From: Anaerosomatales bacterium
Lineage (GTDB): Bacteria; Actinomycetota; Coriobacteriia; Anaerosomatales; Anaerosomataceae
Assembly (NCBI GenBank): GCA_030019445.1
Contig: JASEEU010000003.1
Coordinates: 62,001-126,000, forward strand
Reading direction: 5' to 3'
DNA length: 64,000 bases
Shown: positions 17,369-25,344 of the stretch, piece by piece
Position numbering within the stretch: the first letter of the stretch is position 1
Layout of the letters: every line of letters begins with the position of its first letter
Position numbers and translations under genes: made by a program
Notes under the pieces: generated by a model
Databases searched by the model: none
Told to the model about the DNA's origin: nothing
The model's input: only the letters and a program-made list of their open reading frames with translations

Positions 17369-17665
17369 ATGAACATCACGAAGGTCACGCTGCGCCCCGT
17401 GTCGATGAACAAGGTGTGCGCCATCGCGAGCATCGTCATAGATGATGTATTCGTCGTGCACGATCTGCGGGTCGTCAACGGCGACAAGGGACTGTTCGTC
17501 GCGATGCCCTCGCGCAAGCTCCCGAACGGCGAGTTCCGCGACATCTGCCACCCCATCAACACCGACGCCCGCACGCAGATCCAGCACGCCGTCCTCGCGC
17601 AGTTCGAGGCCGAGGGCGGCCTCGAGGCGTTCAAGAGCGCAGCCGCCGCGCAACAGGCGGACTGA
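17369..17665 (+). CDS. spoVG: SpoVG family RNA/DNA-binding regulator
   Basis: A 98-residue protein. 'MNITKVTLRPVSMNKVCAIAS' and 'NGDKGLFVAMPSRKLPNGEFRDICHPI' are hallmark SpoVG stretches. SpoVG proteins bind nucleic acid and modulate septation, capsule or virulence genes in Firmicutes and spirochaetes, and are not limited to spore formers. ATG at 17369 is chosen because GGGGAGGAA lies upstream at 17357-17365. Confidence 0.95.
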   Translation: MNITKVTLRPVSMNKVCAIASIVIDDVFVVHDLRVVNGDKGLFVAMPSRKLPNGEFRDICHPINTDARTQIQHAVLAQFEAEGGLEAFKSAAAAQQAD

Positions 17666-17713
17666 CCGGGCCGAACAGCACCCTCACGTGCAGCGGCAGA
17701 GCCCCCCTGTCTG

Positions 17714-17722
17714 TGGTACACT
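17714..17722 (+). promoter_or_regulatory. Extended -10 promoter before tRNA-Gln
   Basis: TGGTACACT fits an extended -10 element (TGnTAcacT), about 50 bases before the tRNA. No good -35 is visible. Confidence 0.5.
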
Positions 17723-17724
17723 GT

Positions 17725-17747
17725 CGCCCGCCCCGGAGCGGGCGTTT
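17725..17747 (+). terminator. Hairpin upstream of tRNA-Gln
   Basis: CGCCCGC (17725-17731) pairs with GCGGGCG (17738-17744) and is followed by TTT. It could end spoVG transcripts or form part of the tRNA leader, since it lies just after the -10 element. Confidence 0.4.
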
Positions 17748-17770
17748 CGGCGTGCCTCGCGCACGGATGA

Positions 17771-17845
17771 TGGGGCGTAGCCAAGTGGCAAGGCAGGGGA
17801 CTTTGGATCCTCTATTCGTAGGTTCGAATCCTACCGCCCCAGCCA
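17771..17845 (+). tRNA. tRNA-Gln (anticodon TTG)
   Basis: A complete cloverleaf. The 7-bp acceptor TGGGGCG/CGCCCCA is perfect, the D arm is GCC/GGC, and the anticodon stem GGGGA/TCCTC closes the loop CTTTGGA with TTG at positions 34-36. The T arm is GTAGG-TTCGAAT-CCTAC. The 3' end GCCA includes an encoded CCA. It lies between spoVG and glmU. Confidence 0.96.
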
Positions 17846-17892
17846 TGACTTGAACGGGACGCAGCCGTCCCGCAGCGAACGGAGAGGGACCG

Positions 17893-19275
17893 ATGGGCGC
17901 CGCCGCACTCATTCTCGCCGCAGGCGAAGGTACCCGGATGAAGTCCACCCTTCCCAAGGTCGCGCACACCATCCTCGGCGTGCCGCTCGTGCGCTACGCG
18001 CTTCGGGCAGCGCACGACGCCGGTTGCGAGCGTGTCGTCATCATCACCGGTCACGAGGCCGAGACGGTCGAGTCGCTGCTCCCTGACGAGACGTGCGTCC
18101 GGCAGGAGGAGCAGCTCGGCACCGGCCACGCCGTCCTGTGCGCGGCAGACGCGTTAGCGGACTGGTCCGGCTCGCTCGTCGTGCTCTCAGGTGACACGCC
18201 GCTCCTGCGTGCCGAGACCGTCCGGCAGCTGATCGACGAGCGGGAGCGCACCGGCGCCGCCGCGGTCGTGCTGACCGCGGTCATGGACGAGCCCGCCGGC
18301 TACGGCCGCATCGTCCGCGACCCGGATGGCGAGCTCTCGGCCATCGTCGAGCACAAGGACCTCGCGCCCGGTCAGCACGACATCTCCGAAGTGAACACCG
18401 GCACGTACTGCTTCGACGCAGCCGTGCTCTTCGAGCACCTGCACCGCCTCGGCAACGAGAACGCGCAGGGCGAGTACTACCTGACCGACATCGTGGCCGT
18501 GCTCCGGGCGGAGTCGCTCAGGGTGGCGACCGTCACGACCGACGATGCCGCCGAGACGCTCGGCGTGAACAGTCGCGTACAGCTTGCCGAGGCGAGCAAG
18601 GTCCTTCAGCGCCGGATCAACCGCGCGCACATGCTCGCCGGCGTGACGATGACCGACCCGGACCTCGTGTGGGTCGGGCCCGATGTCACCTTCGGCCGGG
18701 ACGTGGTGGTCGAGCCGATGACGTTCGTCATGGGGGAGTGCGACATCCGTGATGGCGCGATCCTCGGCCCGGACACACGCGTGACCGATTCGATGGTGGC
18801 CGAGAACGCGGTCGTGGACTCCTCGATCGTCGTGAACGCGTGCGTGGGCCCTGGAGCGACCGTCGGGCCGCGCGCCTACCTGCGTCCCGGGACCGTGCTC
18901 AAGCGTGGCTCCAAGGCGGGCACGAGCGTGGAGATCAAGAATGCCACCATCGGCGAGGGGTCCAAGGTCCCGCACCTCTCGTACATCGGCGATGCGGACG
19001 TGGGTGAAGGCGTGAACATCGGCGCCGGTACGATAACCTGTAACTACGACGGGGTACGCAAGCACAAGACCGTGATCGGCGACCGTGCCTTCATCGGCTC
19101 GGACACGATGCTTGTGGCTCCGGTGCGCATCGGGCAGGGCGCTACGACCGGTGCGGGGAGCGCCATCGCTCGCGACGTGCCCGACGGCGCACTCGCCGTC
19201 GAACGGTGCGAGCAGCGTACGATCGAGGGATGGACGGCGCGCAAGCGTGCCGAGGAAGACCCGGACGGCGAATAA
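17893..19275 (+). CDS. glmU: Bifunctional UDP-GlcNAc pyrophosphorylase / GlcN-1-P acetyltransferase GlmU
   Basis: A 460-residue enzyme making UDP-GlcNAc for peptidoglycan. The N-terminal nucleotidyltransferase domain starts with 'ALILAAGEGTRMKSTLPKVA' and includes 'QLGTGHAVLCA' and 'LSGDTPLL'. The C-terminal half is a left-handed beta-helix of hexapeptide repeats carrying 'NCNYDGVRKHKTVIG'-type active-site elements and 'KAGTSVEIKN'. Start ATG is preceded by GGAGAGGG. It is followed 10 bases later by prs, as in Bacillus (gcaD-prs). Confidence 0.96.
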   Translation: MGAAALILAAGEGTRMKSTLPKVAHTILGVPLVRYALRAAHDAGCERVVIITGHEAETVESLLPDETCVRQEEQLGTGHAVLCAADALADWSGSLVVLSGDTPLLRAETVRQLIDERERTGAAAVVLTAVMDEPAGYGRIVRDPDGELSAIVEHKDLAPGQHDISEVNTGTYCFDAAVLFEHLHRLGNENAQGEYYLTDIVAVLRAESLRVATVTTDDAAETLGVNSRVQLAEASKVLQRRINRAHMLAGVTMTDPDLVWVGPDVTFGRDVVVEPMTFVMGECDIRDGAILGPDTRVTDSMVAENAVVDSSIVVNACVGPGATVGPRAYLRPGTVLKRGSKAGTSVEIKNATIGEGSKVPHLSYIGDADVGEGVNIGAGTITCNYDGVRKHKTVIGDRAFIGSDTMLVAPVRIGQGATTGAGSAIARDVPDGALAVERCEQRTIEGWTARKRAEEDPDGE

Positions 19276-19285
19276 GGAGCGACGC

Positions 19286-20248
19286 ATGGTAGCGAGCGGC
19301 AAGCGCATGATGGTGTTCGCGGGGAGCCACAACCGCGAGCTCTCCGAAGGGATCGCCAGGCACCTGGGGATCGAGCTCGGGAACATCAAGATCTCGCGCT
19401 TCGCCAATGGCGAGATCTACGTCCGCTACCTCGAGAGCGTTCGGGGAGCCGATGTCTTCCTCGTCGCACCGATGTGCAATCCCGTCAACGCTTCGATCAT
19501 GGAGACGCTCATCATGATCGATGCCGCCAAGCGCGCGAGCGCTCGCACGATCACGGCGGTGCTGCCGCACTACGCGTACGCCCGTCAGGACAAGAAGTCC
19601 GCCGCACGCGAGCCGATAACCGCCAAGCTCCTGGCGGACCTGCTCACGACGGCGGGCGTCGACCGCGTCATCGCGATGGACCTGCACCAGGGCCAGATCC
19701 AGGGCTTCTTCAACCAGCCCGTCAACCACCTCACGGCGCTGCCGATCCTCGCGGACTACTTCGAGGGACTGCAGTTGGAGGATTGCACGGTCGTCTCGCC
19801 GGATGTGGGCCGGGTCAAGGTCTGCAAGAAGCTCGCGGACATGCTCGGCGCATCGCTCGCGATCATGCACAAGGGTCGTCCCGAGCACAACGTGGCCGAG
19901 ATCACCCACGTGATCGGCGATGTGGAAGGCCGTGTGTGCATCGTCGCCGACGACATGATCGACACGGCGGGCTCCGTGACCGAAGGCGCCAAGGCGCTGC
20001 TGCAGAAGGGTGCAAAGAAGGTCTACGTGGCGGCGACGCACGGGATCTTCTCGGGCCCTGCGTTCGACCGCATCGATGCCTCTCCCATCGACGAGGTCGT
20101 GGTGACGAACACGCTGCCGCTTCCCGAGGAGCGTGCGCACGGCAAGATCCGCGTGCTCAGCGTGGCGCCGCTGTTCGCGCATGCCATCCAAAACGTCTAC
20201 AATGACGAATCCGTCTCCGAGCTGTTCGATCCGGACTTCCAGCTGTAG
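19286..20248 (+). CDS. prs: Ribose-phosphate pyrophosphokinase (PRPP synthetase)
   Basis: A 320-residue enzyme that makes PRPP from ribose-5-phosphate and ATP. 'FAGSHNRELSEGIARHLG', 'RFANGEIYVRYLESVRGADV', 'DLHQGQIQGFF' and the PRPP-binding loop 'VADDMIDTAGSVTEGA' identify class I Prs. TAAGGAG, overlapping the glmU stop, precedes the ATG. Confidence 0.97.
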   Translation: MVASGKRMMVFAGSHNRELSEGIARHLGIELGNIKISRFANGEIYVRYLESVRGADVFLVAPMCNPVNASIMETLIMIDAAKRASARTITAVLPHYAYARQDKKSAAREPITAKLLADLLTTAGVDRVIAMDLHQGQIQGFFNQPVNHLTALPILADYFEGLQLEDCTVVSPDVGRVKVCKKLADMLGASLAIMHKGRPEHNVAEITHVIGDVEGRVCIVADDMIDTAGSVTEGAKALLQKGAKKVYVAATHGIFSGPAFDRIDASPIDEVVVTNTLPLPEERAHGKIRVLSVAPLFAHAIQNVYNDESVSELFDPDFQL

Positions 20249-20313
20249 GAGGCGTACGGCACGACAGGAGCGCCCGCGCGACGGTGGGCGAGCGATACAG
20301 GAAGGACGACGAC

Positions 20314-20970
20314 ATGAGCAGTGCTACGACCACAGAACTGAACGCGACCACCCGGGAGACCATCGGCAAGGCCGGGCACAAGCTGATCGCGCTCGACCAG
20401 ATGGCCGGCGTGGTATACGGCGCAGGCGTCGAAGCGACGCCGGTCGCCGTCGATCGCCACGCCTTCGAGCGTCTGATGGCGCACGTGTCGGTGGGTTCGC
20501 TGCTCAAGCTCACGATCGACGGAGGCAAGCCGCTCAACGTGATCATCAAGGAGGTGCAGACCGACCCGGTCAAGGGCACCCCGCTGCACGTCGACTTCTG
20601 GGCCGTCAAGATGGACCAGGCCATCAGCACTGTCGTGCCGATCACGTTCGTCGGATCCTCGGTGGGCGAGCGCGAGGGCGGCGTCCTGCTCCACGAGCTC
20701 CGGGAGCTGCACATCGAGGCCCTGCCGGGCGACATCCCCGAGCACATCGAGGTCGACGTGAGCGACCTCGAGATCGGTACCTCGTTCACCGTGGGCGACC
20801 TCACCCCGCCGAAGGGCGTCACGCTGCACGCCGATCCTGAGACGGTCATCGCGGCGGTCACCGCCCCGACCATCGAGGAAGAGGTCGAGGAGGAGGCGGA
20901 GCTCGAGGAGGGCGCCGAGGTGCCCGAGGTCGGCGAGGAAGAGGCCGAGGCAGAGGCCGAGGAGGAGTAG
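20314..20970 (+). CDS. rplY: 50S ribosomal protein L25 / general stress protein Ctc
   Basis: The long (Ctc/TL5) form of L25, 218 residues, that binds 5S rRNA. The N-terminal L25 barrel includes 'GVVYGAGVEATPVAVDRHAF', followed by the C-terminal beta domain ('VDVSDLEIGTSFTVGDL') and an acidic tail of about 35 residues rich in Glu. ATG at 20314 is taken because GGAAGGA lies 7 bases upstream; a GTG 30 bases earlier has no such site. Confidence 0.94.
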   Translation: MSSATTTELNATTRETIGKAGHKLIALDQMAGVVYGAGVEATPVAVDRHAFERLMAHVSVGSLLKLTIDGGKPLNVIIKEVQTDPVKGTPLHVDFWAVKMDQAISTVVPITFVGSSVGEREGGVLLHELRELHIEALPGDIPEHIEVDVSDLEIGTSFTVGDLTPPKGVTLHADPETVIAAVTAPTIEEEVEEEAELEEGAEVPEVGEEEAEAEAEEE

Positions 20971-20979
20971 CGTCCAGCG

Positions 20980-21543
20980 ATGGCGCGACTCGTTGTGGGG
21001 CTCGGCAATCCCGGCCCCGAATACGCCAACACGCGACACAACGCGGGGTTCATGGTCGTGGACCTGCTCGGCGAGAACCTGCGCGTGAACTACTGGAAAG
21101 ACGAGGCCGGCGCACGCGTCGGCCTCGTGCGCTTCGGCGAGGACGACCTCGTGCTGGCCGAGCCCCAGACGTATGTGAACCTCTCGGGGCGGGCGGTCCG
21201 CAAGCTCATCGACGCGTACGACGTGGAGCCCGGGAGTCTCATCGTCGTGCACGATGATCTCGATCTGCCCGAGGAGACCATCCGGGTGAAGTGCGGCGGC
21301 GGACACGGGGGCCACAACGGCCTGCGCTCGCTCATCGAGGACGTGGGCGCCGACTTCATACGGGTCCGCGTGGGGATCGGTCGGCCGCCCGGCCGCCAAG
21401 ACCCCGCGGACTACGTGCTGGAGCCGATGCGCGGCGCGGCAGCTGAGCGGCTCGAGGCGAGCATCCCGCATGCCGCCTCGGCGGTGCTGCACGTGCTGGA
21501 GCGCGGAGCGGACAGCGCGATGCGGGAGTTCAACGCGGACTGA
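20980..21543 (+). CDS. pth: Peptidyl-tRNA hydrolase
   Basis: A 187-residue enzyme that frees tRNA from prematurely dropped peptidyl-tRNA. 'VVGLGNPGPEYANTRHNAGF' carries the catalytic His and its supporting Asn, 'PQTYVNLSGRAV' and 'VHDDLDLPEETIRVKCGGGH' with 'GGHNGLRS' complete the active site. It closes the conserved block; mfd, which follows in Bacillus, is not here. Confidence 0.96.
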   Translation: MARLVVGLGNPGPEYANTRHNAGFMVVDLLGENLRVNYWKDEAGARVGLVRFGEDDLVLAEPQTYVNLSGRAVRKLIDAYDVEPGSLIVVHDDLDLPEETIRVKCGGGHGGHNGLRSLIEDVGADFIRVRVGIGRPPGRQDPADYVLEPMRGAAAERLEASIPHAASAVLHVLERGADSAMREFNAD

Positions 21544-21582
21544 TCTTCTCGGCCGGGATGACGCTCAGCGCCTCGGCGGACG

Positions 21583-22809
21583 CTACCGCAGGTACGGCAT
21601 CGGGTCGGTCGGCGTCCCGTTGATGCGCACCTCGAAGTGCAGGTGCGGTCCTGTGGAGTAGCCGGTCGACCCGACGGTCCCGATGCGCTGGCCCCGTGAC
21701 ACGCGCTGTCCCTTGCTCACGGTGATGCCGCCGCTCGGCTGGTGCGCGTACAGGGTCACGACGCCGTTGCCGTGGTCCACCATGACGGTGTTGCCGTAGC
21801 CTCCGCGCCATCCGGCGTATATGACGGTGCCGTCACCGGCCGAGACGATCGCCGCGCCGCCGATGGACTTCGGGGGATCGAGGTTCCGGCCGATGTCGAT
21901 ACCGGTATGCAGCTTCCTCGTGCCGAAGATGGGATGGATGCGGTAACCATAGGGCGATGAGACCCGGTAGAAGCCGGGGACCGGCCATGCCATCTCCCCG
22001 GCGAAGTAGCCCGAACCGGAGCCGTACAGCTCGTCCGCGATCCGCTGCGACTCGGCTTCTTCTTCCTCGGCAAGCGCCCTGAGCTTCTTGGCGCTCTCCT
22101 TGTTGGCGACCATCAGCTCGGTCTTGCGGTCCTCGGCCTGCTGCTGCTCGTTCAGCTTGCTCGCGTGGCGCGCGCGCAGGTCGAGCAGCTTCTGCTCTTC
22201 GGCGGCCGCCTCGGCGCGCTTCGTGTTGACCGCCTCGAGCGTCCGGTCGAGCTCCGCCTTGGCCTTCTCGAGCTCGATCTGCGTCTCCTTGAGGTCCGAG
22301 GCGATCTGCTCGTTCTGACGGATGACTCGCTGGGCGAGGGTGGTGCGGGCGATGAGGTCCTCGATGCTGACCGCGTCGAAGAGCATCTCCAGGAAGAAGA
22401 AGTCGCCCTGCTTGTAGGTGCTCTGGACGCGCGAGGCGAGCAGTCCCTGCTGGCGATCGTGCTCGGCTTGCGTGGCATCGATCTGCGACTGCTTCTCGTT
22501 GACCTGCGAGCGCAGCTGGTCGACCTCGCTCTGGAGACGCTCGCGGCGTGCGGTGGCCTTAGCGATGTCGTCGGCGATGGCGGCGATGTCGGACTCGATG
22601 GCGTCGATCCGATCGGCGATGCCCTCGAGCTCGACAGCCAGTTTGGCGGCCGCCGCGTCGGCCGCGTCGGCGGCCTCGCGTGCCTCGCGCGCCGCCTCCT
22701 CGTGCTCGCGCAGCTCCGCTTCGGTAGCGGCGAACGCGAGGGGAGTCAGAAGCAGGGTAGCGGCGAGTACGGTCGATAGGAATGTGATGACAGCGCTTCT
22801 ACGTCGCAT
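21583..22809 (-). CDS. Secreted M23 peptidase with long coiled coil (EnvC-like)
   Basis: A 408-residue exported protein with a signal peptide (about 1-27, ending 'LTPLAFA'). A coiled coil of about 230 residues rich in Ala, Glu and Arg follows. The C-terminal LytM/M23 domain keeps all zinc and catalytic residues: HxxxD in 'LHTGIDIG', HxH in 'GPHLHFEVRING' and 'VTLYAHQ'. This layout matches EnvC/NlpD-like or CwlO-type peptidoglycan hydrolases acting at division. GGAGGAG lies upstream of the ATG. Confidence 0.92.
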   Translation of the reverse strand: MRRRSAVITFLSTVLAATLLLTPLAFAATEAELREHEEAAREAREAADAADAAAAKLAVELEGIADRIDAIESDIAAIADDIAKATARRERLQSEVDQLRSQVNEKQSQIDATQAEHDRQQGLLASRVQSTYKQGDFFFLEMLFDAVSIEDLIARTTLAQRVIRQNEQIASDLKETQIELEKAKAELDRTLEAVNTKRAEAAAEEQKLLDLRARHASKLNEQQQAEDRKTELMVANKESAKKLRALAEEEEAESQRIADELYGSGSGYFAGEMAWPVPGFYRVSSPYGYRIHPIFGTRKLHTGIDIGRNLDPPKSIGGAAIVSAGDGTVIYAGWRGGYGNTVMVDHGNGVVTLYAHQPSGGITVSKGQRVSRGQRIGTVGSTGYSTGPHLHFEVRINGTPTDPMPYLR

Positions 22810-22882
22810 GCTGTGTCTCCTCCGGGGCGAACCGGTATCCGCCGAAGGGCGCCAACTCCGTCAGTCTACCAGGGCGCTCGGG

Positions 22883-22923
22883 TATACTGCAATCAAACGC
22901 GCGGGGAACGAGGATCCCCGCGC
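22883..22923 (+). promoter_or_regulatory. -10 box and leader hairpin before the DUF4870-like gene
   Basis: TATACT (22883-22888) has no clear -35. Eleven bases later a perfect 9-bp stem GCGCGGGGA (22899-22907) / TCCCCGCGC (22915-22923) would form at the very 5' end of the transcript, 24 bases ahead of the start codon. Confidence 0.5.
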
Positions 22924-22947
22924 AGACATGACGAGGGGATGATATGC

Positions 22948-23334
22948 ATGACTGACGAGACTCCCAGCACTCCTCCCGCGCCGCAGACGCCTCCTCCTGC
23001 GCCTCAGGGGCAACCGCCCGCGAGCGGTGGCGACACCGCCAAGCTTCTCGCCGTATTCGGGTACCTGACGGGGATCGTGGCGCTGATCGCCATCCTGATC
23101 GAGCCGTACAAGGACGACAAGTTCGTGCGTCACCACGCGATGCAGGCTCTCGCGCTCGCTGTCGCCTGGATCCTCGACAGCGTCATCTACGCGATTCCGG
23201 TGCTTGGTTGGATCGCCGGCCCGATCATCTCGATCGCGCTGCTGGTGTTCGCCATCATGGGCGCAGTGAAGGCGTGGCAGGGCGAGATGTGGGAGATGCC
23301 GGTCGTCTACGGCGTCGTGAAGCAGTACATCTAG
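22948..23334 (+). CDS. Small DUF4870-like membrane protein
   Basis: A 128-residue protein with a Pro/Gln-rich cytoplasmic head of about 28 residues and three hydrophobic segments. 'FVRHHAMQALALAVAWI' is typical of DUF4870/Tic20-like small membrane proteins of unknown function. Three in-frame ATGs are close together; 22948 is chosen because GAGGGG ends 9 bases upstream. Its stop shares the palindrome CTAG (23331-23334) with the stop of apbE on the other strand. Confidence 0.8.
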   Translation: MTDETPSTPPAPQTPPPAPQGQPPASGGDTAKLLAVFGYLTGIVALIAILIEPYKDDKFVRHHAMQALALAVAWILDSVIYAIPVLGWIAGPIISIALLVFAIMGAVKAWQGEMWEMPVVYGVVKQYI

Positions 23335-24395
23335 GGCGTCGGCTCGGCTTCTTCATCGAGCACGATACCGCTCGTTTCGGGGGCGGGCACCACGCGTGCC
23401 CGCCCTTCGTCGTCCACGAGGTAGAGCCCGAGCCCGTGCTCCTCGGCGTAGGGGATCGCCGCGTCGGGACCCATCACGAACAGCGCGGTCGACAGGATGT
23501 CCGCGTCCAGGCCCGAGAGCGTCGAGCGCGGGCCGAAGACCGTGAGGCTGCGCAGTCCGCGGGCCGGCGACCCGGTGGCCGGGTCGAGGATGTGATGGTA
23601 GCGGAGGCCTCCGGACTCGAAGAACTTCTGGTAGTCACCTGACGTCGACACGCAGAGCGCTTCCGGGCCGGAGATCACCGCGACGATCGTCGCGGGGTCG
23701 CGGGGGTCTTCGATGCCGACCCGCCACGCCTCGTCATCGGGCTTCGAGCCGAGGGTGACGGTCGTGCTGCCCGCGCTGACCACGGCGGCGTCGACGCCCG
23801 CGGCCGCGAGGGCGGCGTACGCGCGGTCGAGCGCGAGCCCTTTGGCGGCGCCGCCAAGGTCGAGTCCGGGCGCGAGCGCCGCGCCCGCCGCCAGCCGGGG
23901 ATCGGGGTCCTTGACCCGCGCGAACACGCCCTGTCCGTCACCTTGCAGCGTGAAGCCGCGGGCCGCCGCGACGGCGAGCGCCAGGTCGCCGGGCGCGGGG
24001 ATCGTGGGTGAGGACTCGAACGAGTAGAGGCGCACGACGCCGAGCAACGCCATCGAGAACGCCTCGCCGACGCCCAGCCGCTCGACGGCCCCCCGTATCT
24101 CGAGGACTTCCGGCGGGAGGTAGGCGGCAGTGTAGGGGTCGGTGTTGAAGGTCGAGACCGCGCTGTTGGGATCGTAGGCATCGGTGGCCGTCTCGACCTC
24201 GGCGATAGCGAGATACGCCGACTCGACGGCTGTCTCGGCATCCTCGCCGTACGCCGTGATGGCGACCGCCGTCCCGAGCGCAGGTCGGCTGCGCTCCACG
24301 GGCGCGGGGCCGCACCCGGCGGCGCTCGCGGCCAGCACGAGCGCGCACGCGACGGTGATGACGCGGCCGGCCCTGTGCACGACGACTCCCTTCAT
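23331..24395 (-). CDS. apbE: FAD:protein FMN transferase ApbE (lipoprotein)
   Basis: A 354-residue flavin transferase that links FMN covalently to Ser/Thr of extracytoplasmic redox proteins such as RnfD/RnfG or NqrB/C. The N-terminus is a lipoprotein signal with lipobox 'ASAAGC'. Family motifs are 'DLGGAAKGLALDRAYAAL', 'VSAGSTTV', 'HHILDPATGSPARG' and 'LDADILSTALFVMG'. Start MKGVVVH at 24395 is chosen because it begins the signal peptide; the frame is open upstream. Its presence predicts an Rnf/Nqr-like or other flavinylated partner, none of which is in this window. Confidence 0.93.
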   Translation of the reverse strand: MKGVVVHRAGRVITVACALVLAASAAGCGPAPVERSRPALGTAVAITAYGEDAETAVESAYLAIAEVETATDAYDPNSAVSTFNTDPYTAAYLPPEVLEIRGAVERLGVGEAFSMALLGVVRLYSFESSPTIPAPGDLALAVAAARGFTLQGDGQGVFARVKDPDPRLAAGAALAPGLDLGGAAKGLALDRAYAALAAAGVDAAVVSAGSTTVTLGSKPDDEAWRVGIEDPRDPATIVAVISGPEALCVSTSGDYQKFFESGGLRYHHILDPATGSPARGLRSLTVFGPRSTLSGLDADILSTALFVMGPDAAIPYAEEHGLGLYLVDDEGRARVVPAPETSGIVLDEEAEPTP

Positions 24396-24421
24396 TGCCC
24401 GCCTCGGGCACCTCATATAAT
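24394..24421 (+). promoter_or_regulatory. Promoter for nfnAB
   Basis: A perfect TATAAT lies at 24416-24421; ATTGCC at 24394-24399 with a 16-base spacer is a possible -35. It points to nfnA, 84 bases downstream, and overlaps the start of the divergent apbE. Confidence 0.55.
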
Positions 24422-24504
24422 GTGTCACGTACGCACGAGGCCCCATCGCCGGGCGCACGTGCGTGGCTCCAGCACGAGTGTAGCCTACGCCCGAGAGGCG
24501 CCGT

Positions 24505-25344
24505 ATGTTCGAGATCGTTCACAAGCGACGGCTGTCCGATGCCGTCTTCGAGATGGGCGTCACCGCTCCCGCCGTGGCGCGCAAGGTCCGCGCGGGCCAG
24601 TTCCTCATGCTGCGCGTGGACGAAGCCGGCGAGCGCATCCCGCTCACCTTCTCCGATTGGTCCGCCGAGGAGGGATGGGTCCGCTTCGTGTTCATGCGCG
24701 TGGGCAAGACGACGCACAAGCTCTCGCACCTCGAGGTGGGCGACGCGCTCGCCGACCTGGTGGGTCCGCTCGGCGTCCCCACGCACACCGAATCGCTCGG
24801 ACGGGTGGCCGTGGTCGGTGGCGGCGTGGGCGCGGCGGTCGCGTACCCCGTGGCGCGCGCCATGGCCGAGTCGGGCGCTGACGTGACGGTGATCCTCGGG
24901 GCGCGCACGAAAGACCTGCTCGTGCTGGAAGACGAGTTCCGCGCGCTCGGGCTGCGCGAGCTGATCGTCACGACCGATGACGGCTCTGCGGGTCGCAAGG
25001 ACCTCGTTACTGCGCCGCTCAAGGAGCTCTGCGACGCAGCAGCGATCGACCACGCCTTCGCCGTGGGCCCCGCCATCATGATGAAGTTCTGCGCCGAGAC
25101 CACCCGCCCGTACTCGATACCGACGACCGTGAGCCTGAATCCGATCATGGTCGACGGAACGGGCATGTGCGGCGCGTGTCGCGTCAGCGTCGGCGGCGAG
25201 ACGAGATTCGGCTGCGTCGACGGCCCCGACTTCGACGGCCACGCCGTGGATTTCGAGGAGCTCATGAGCCGTCAGCGCGTCTACACCGACGACGAGCGCC
25301 TTGCCGATGCCGAGTATACCCGGGAGTGCTCATGCCGCCCGTAG
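24505..25344 (+). CDS. nfnA: NADH-dependent ferredoxin:NADP+ oxidoreductase, alpha subunit NfnA
   Basis: A 279-residue member of the ferredoxin-NADP reductase / PyrK-like family. The FAD domain ends near 'RIPLTFSDW', the NAD domain starts with 'VAVVGGGVGAAVAYPVARAM', and a C-terminal cysteine cluster 'GTGMCGACRVSVGGETRFGC' binds a [2Fe-2S] centre. Together with the next gene it matches the electron-bifurcating NfnAB complex (SudAB), which couples NADH and ferredoxin to NADP+. Overlap of 13 bases with nfnB indicates coupled translation. Confidence 0.9.
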   Translation: MFEIVHKRRLSDAVFEMGVTAPAVARKVRAGQFLMLRVDEAGERIPLTFSDWSAEEGWVRFVFMRVGKTTHKLSHLEVGDALADLVGPLGVPTHTESLGRVAVVGGGVGAAVAYPVARAMAESGADVTVILGARTKDLLVLEDEFRALGLRELIVTTDDGSAGRKDLVTAPLKELCDAAAIDHAFAVGPAIMMKFCAETTRPYSIPTTVSLNPIMVDGTGMCGACRVSVGGETRFGCVDGPDFDGHAVDFEELMSRQRVYTDDERLADAEYTRECSCRP

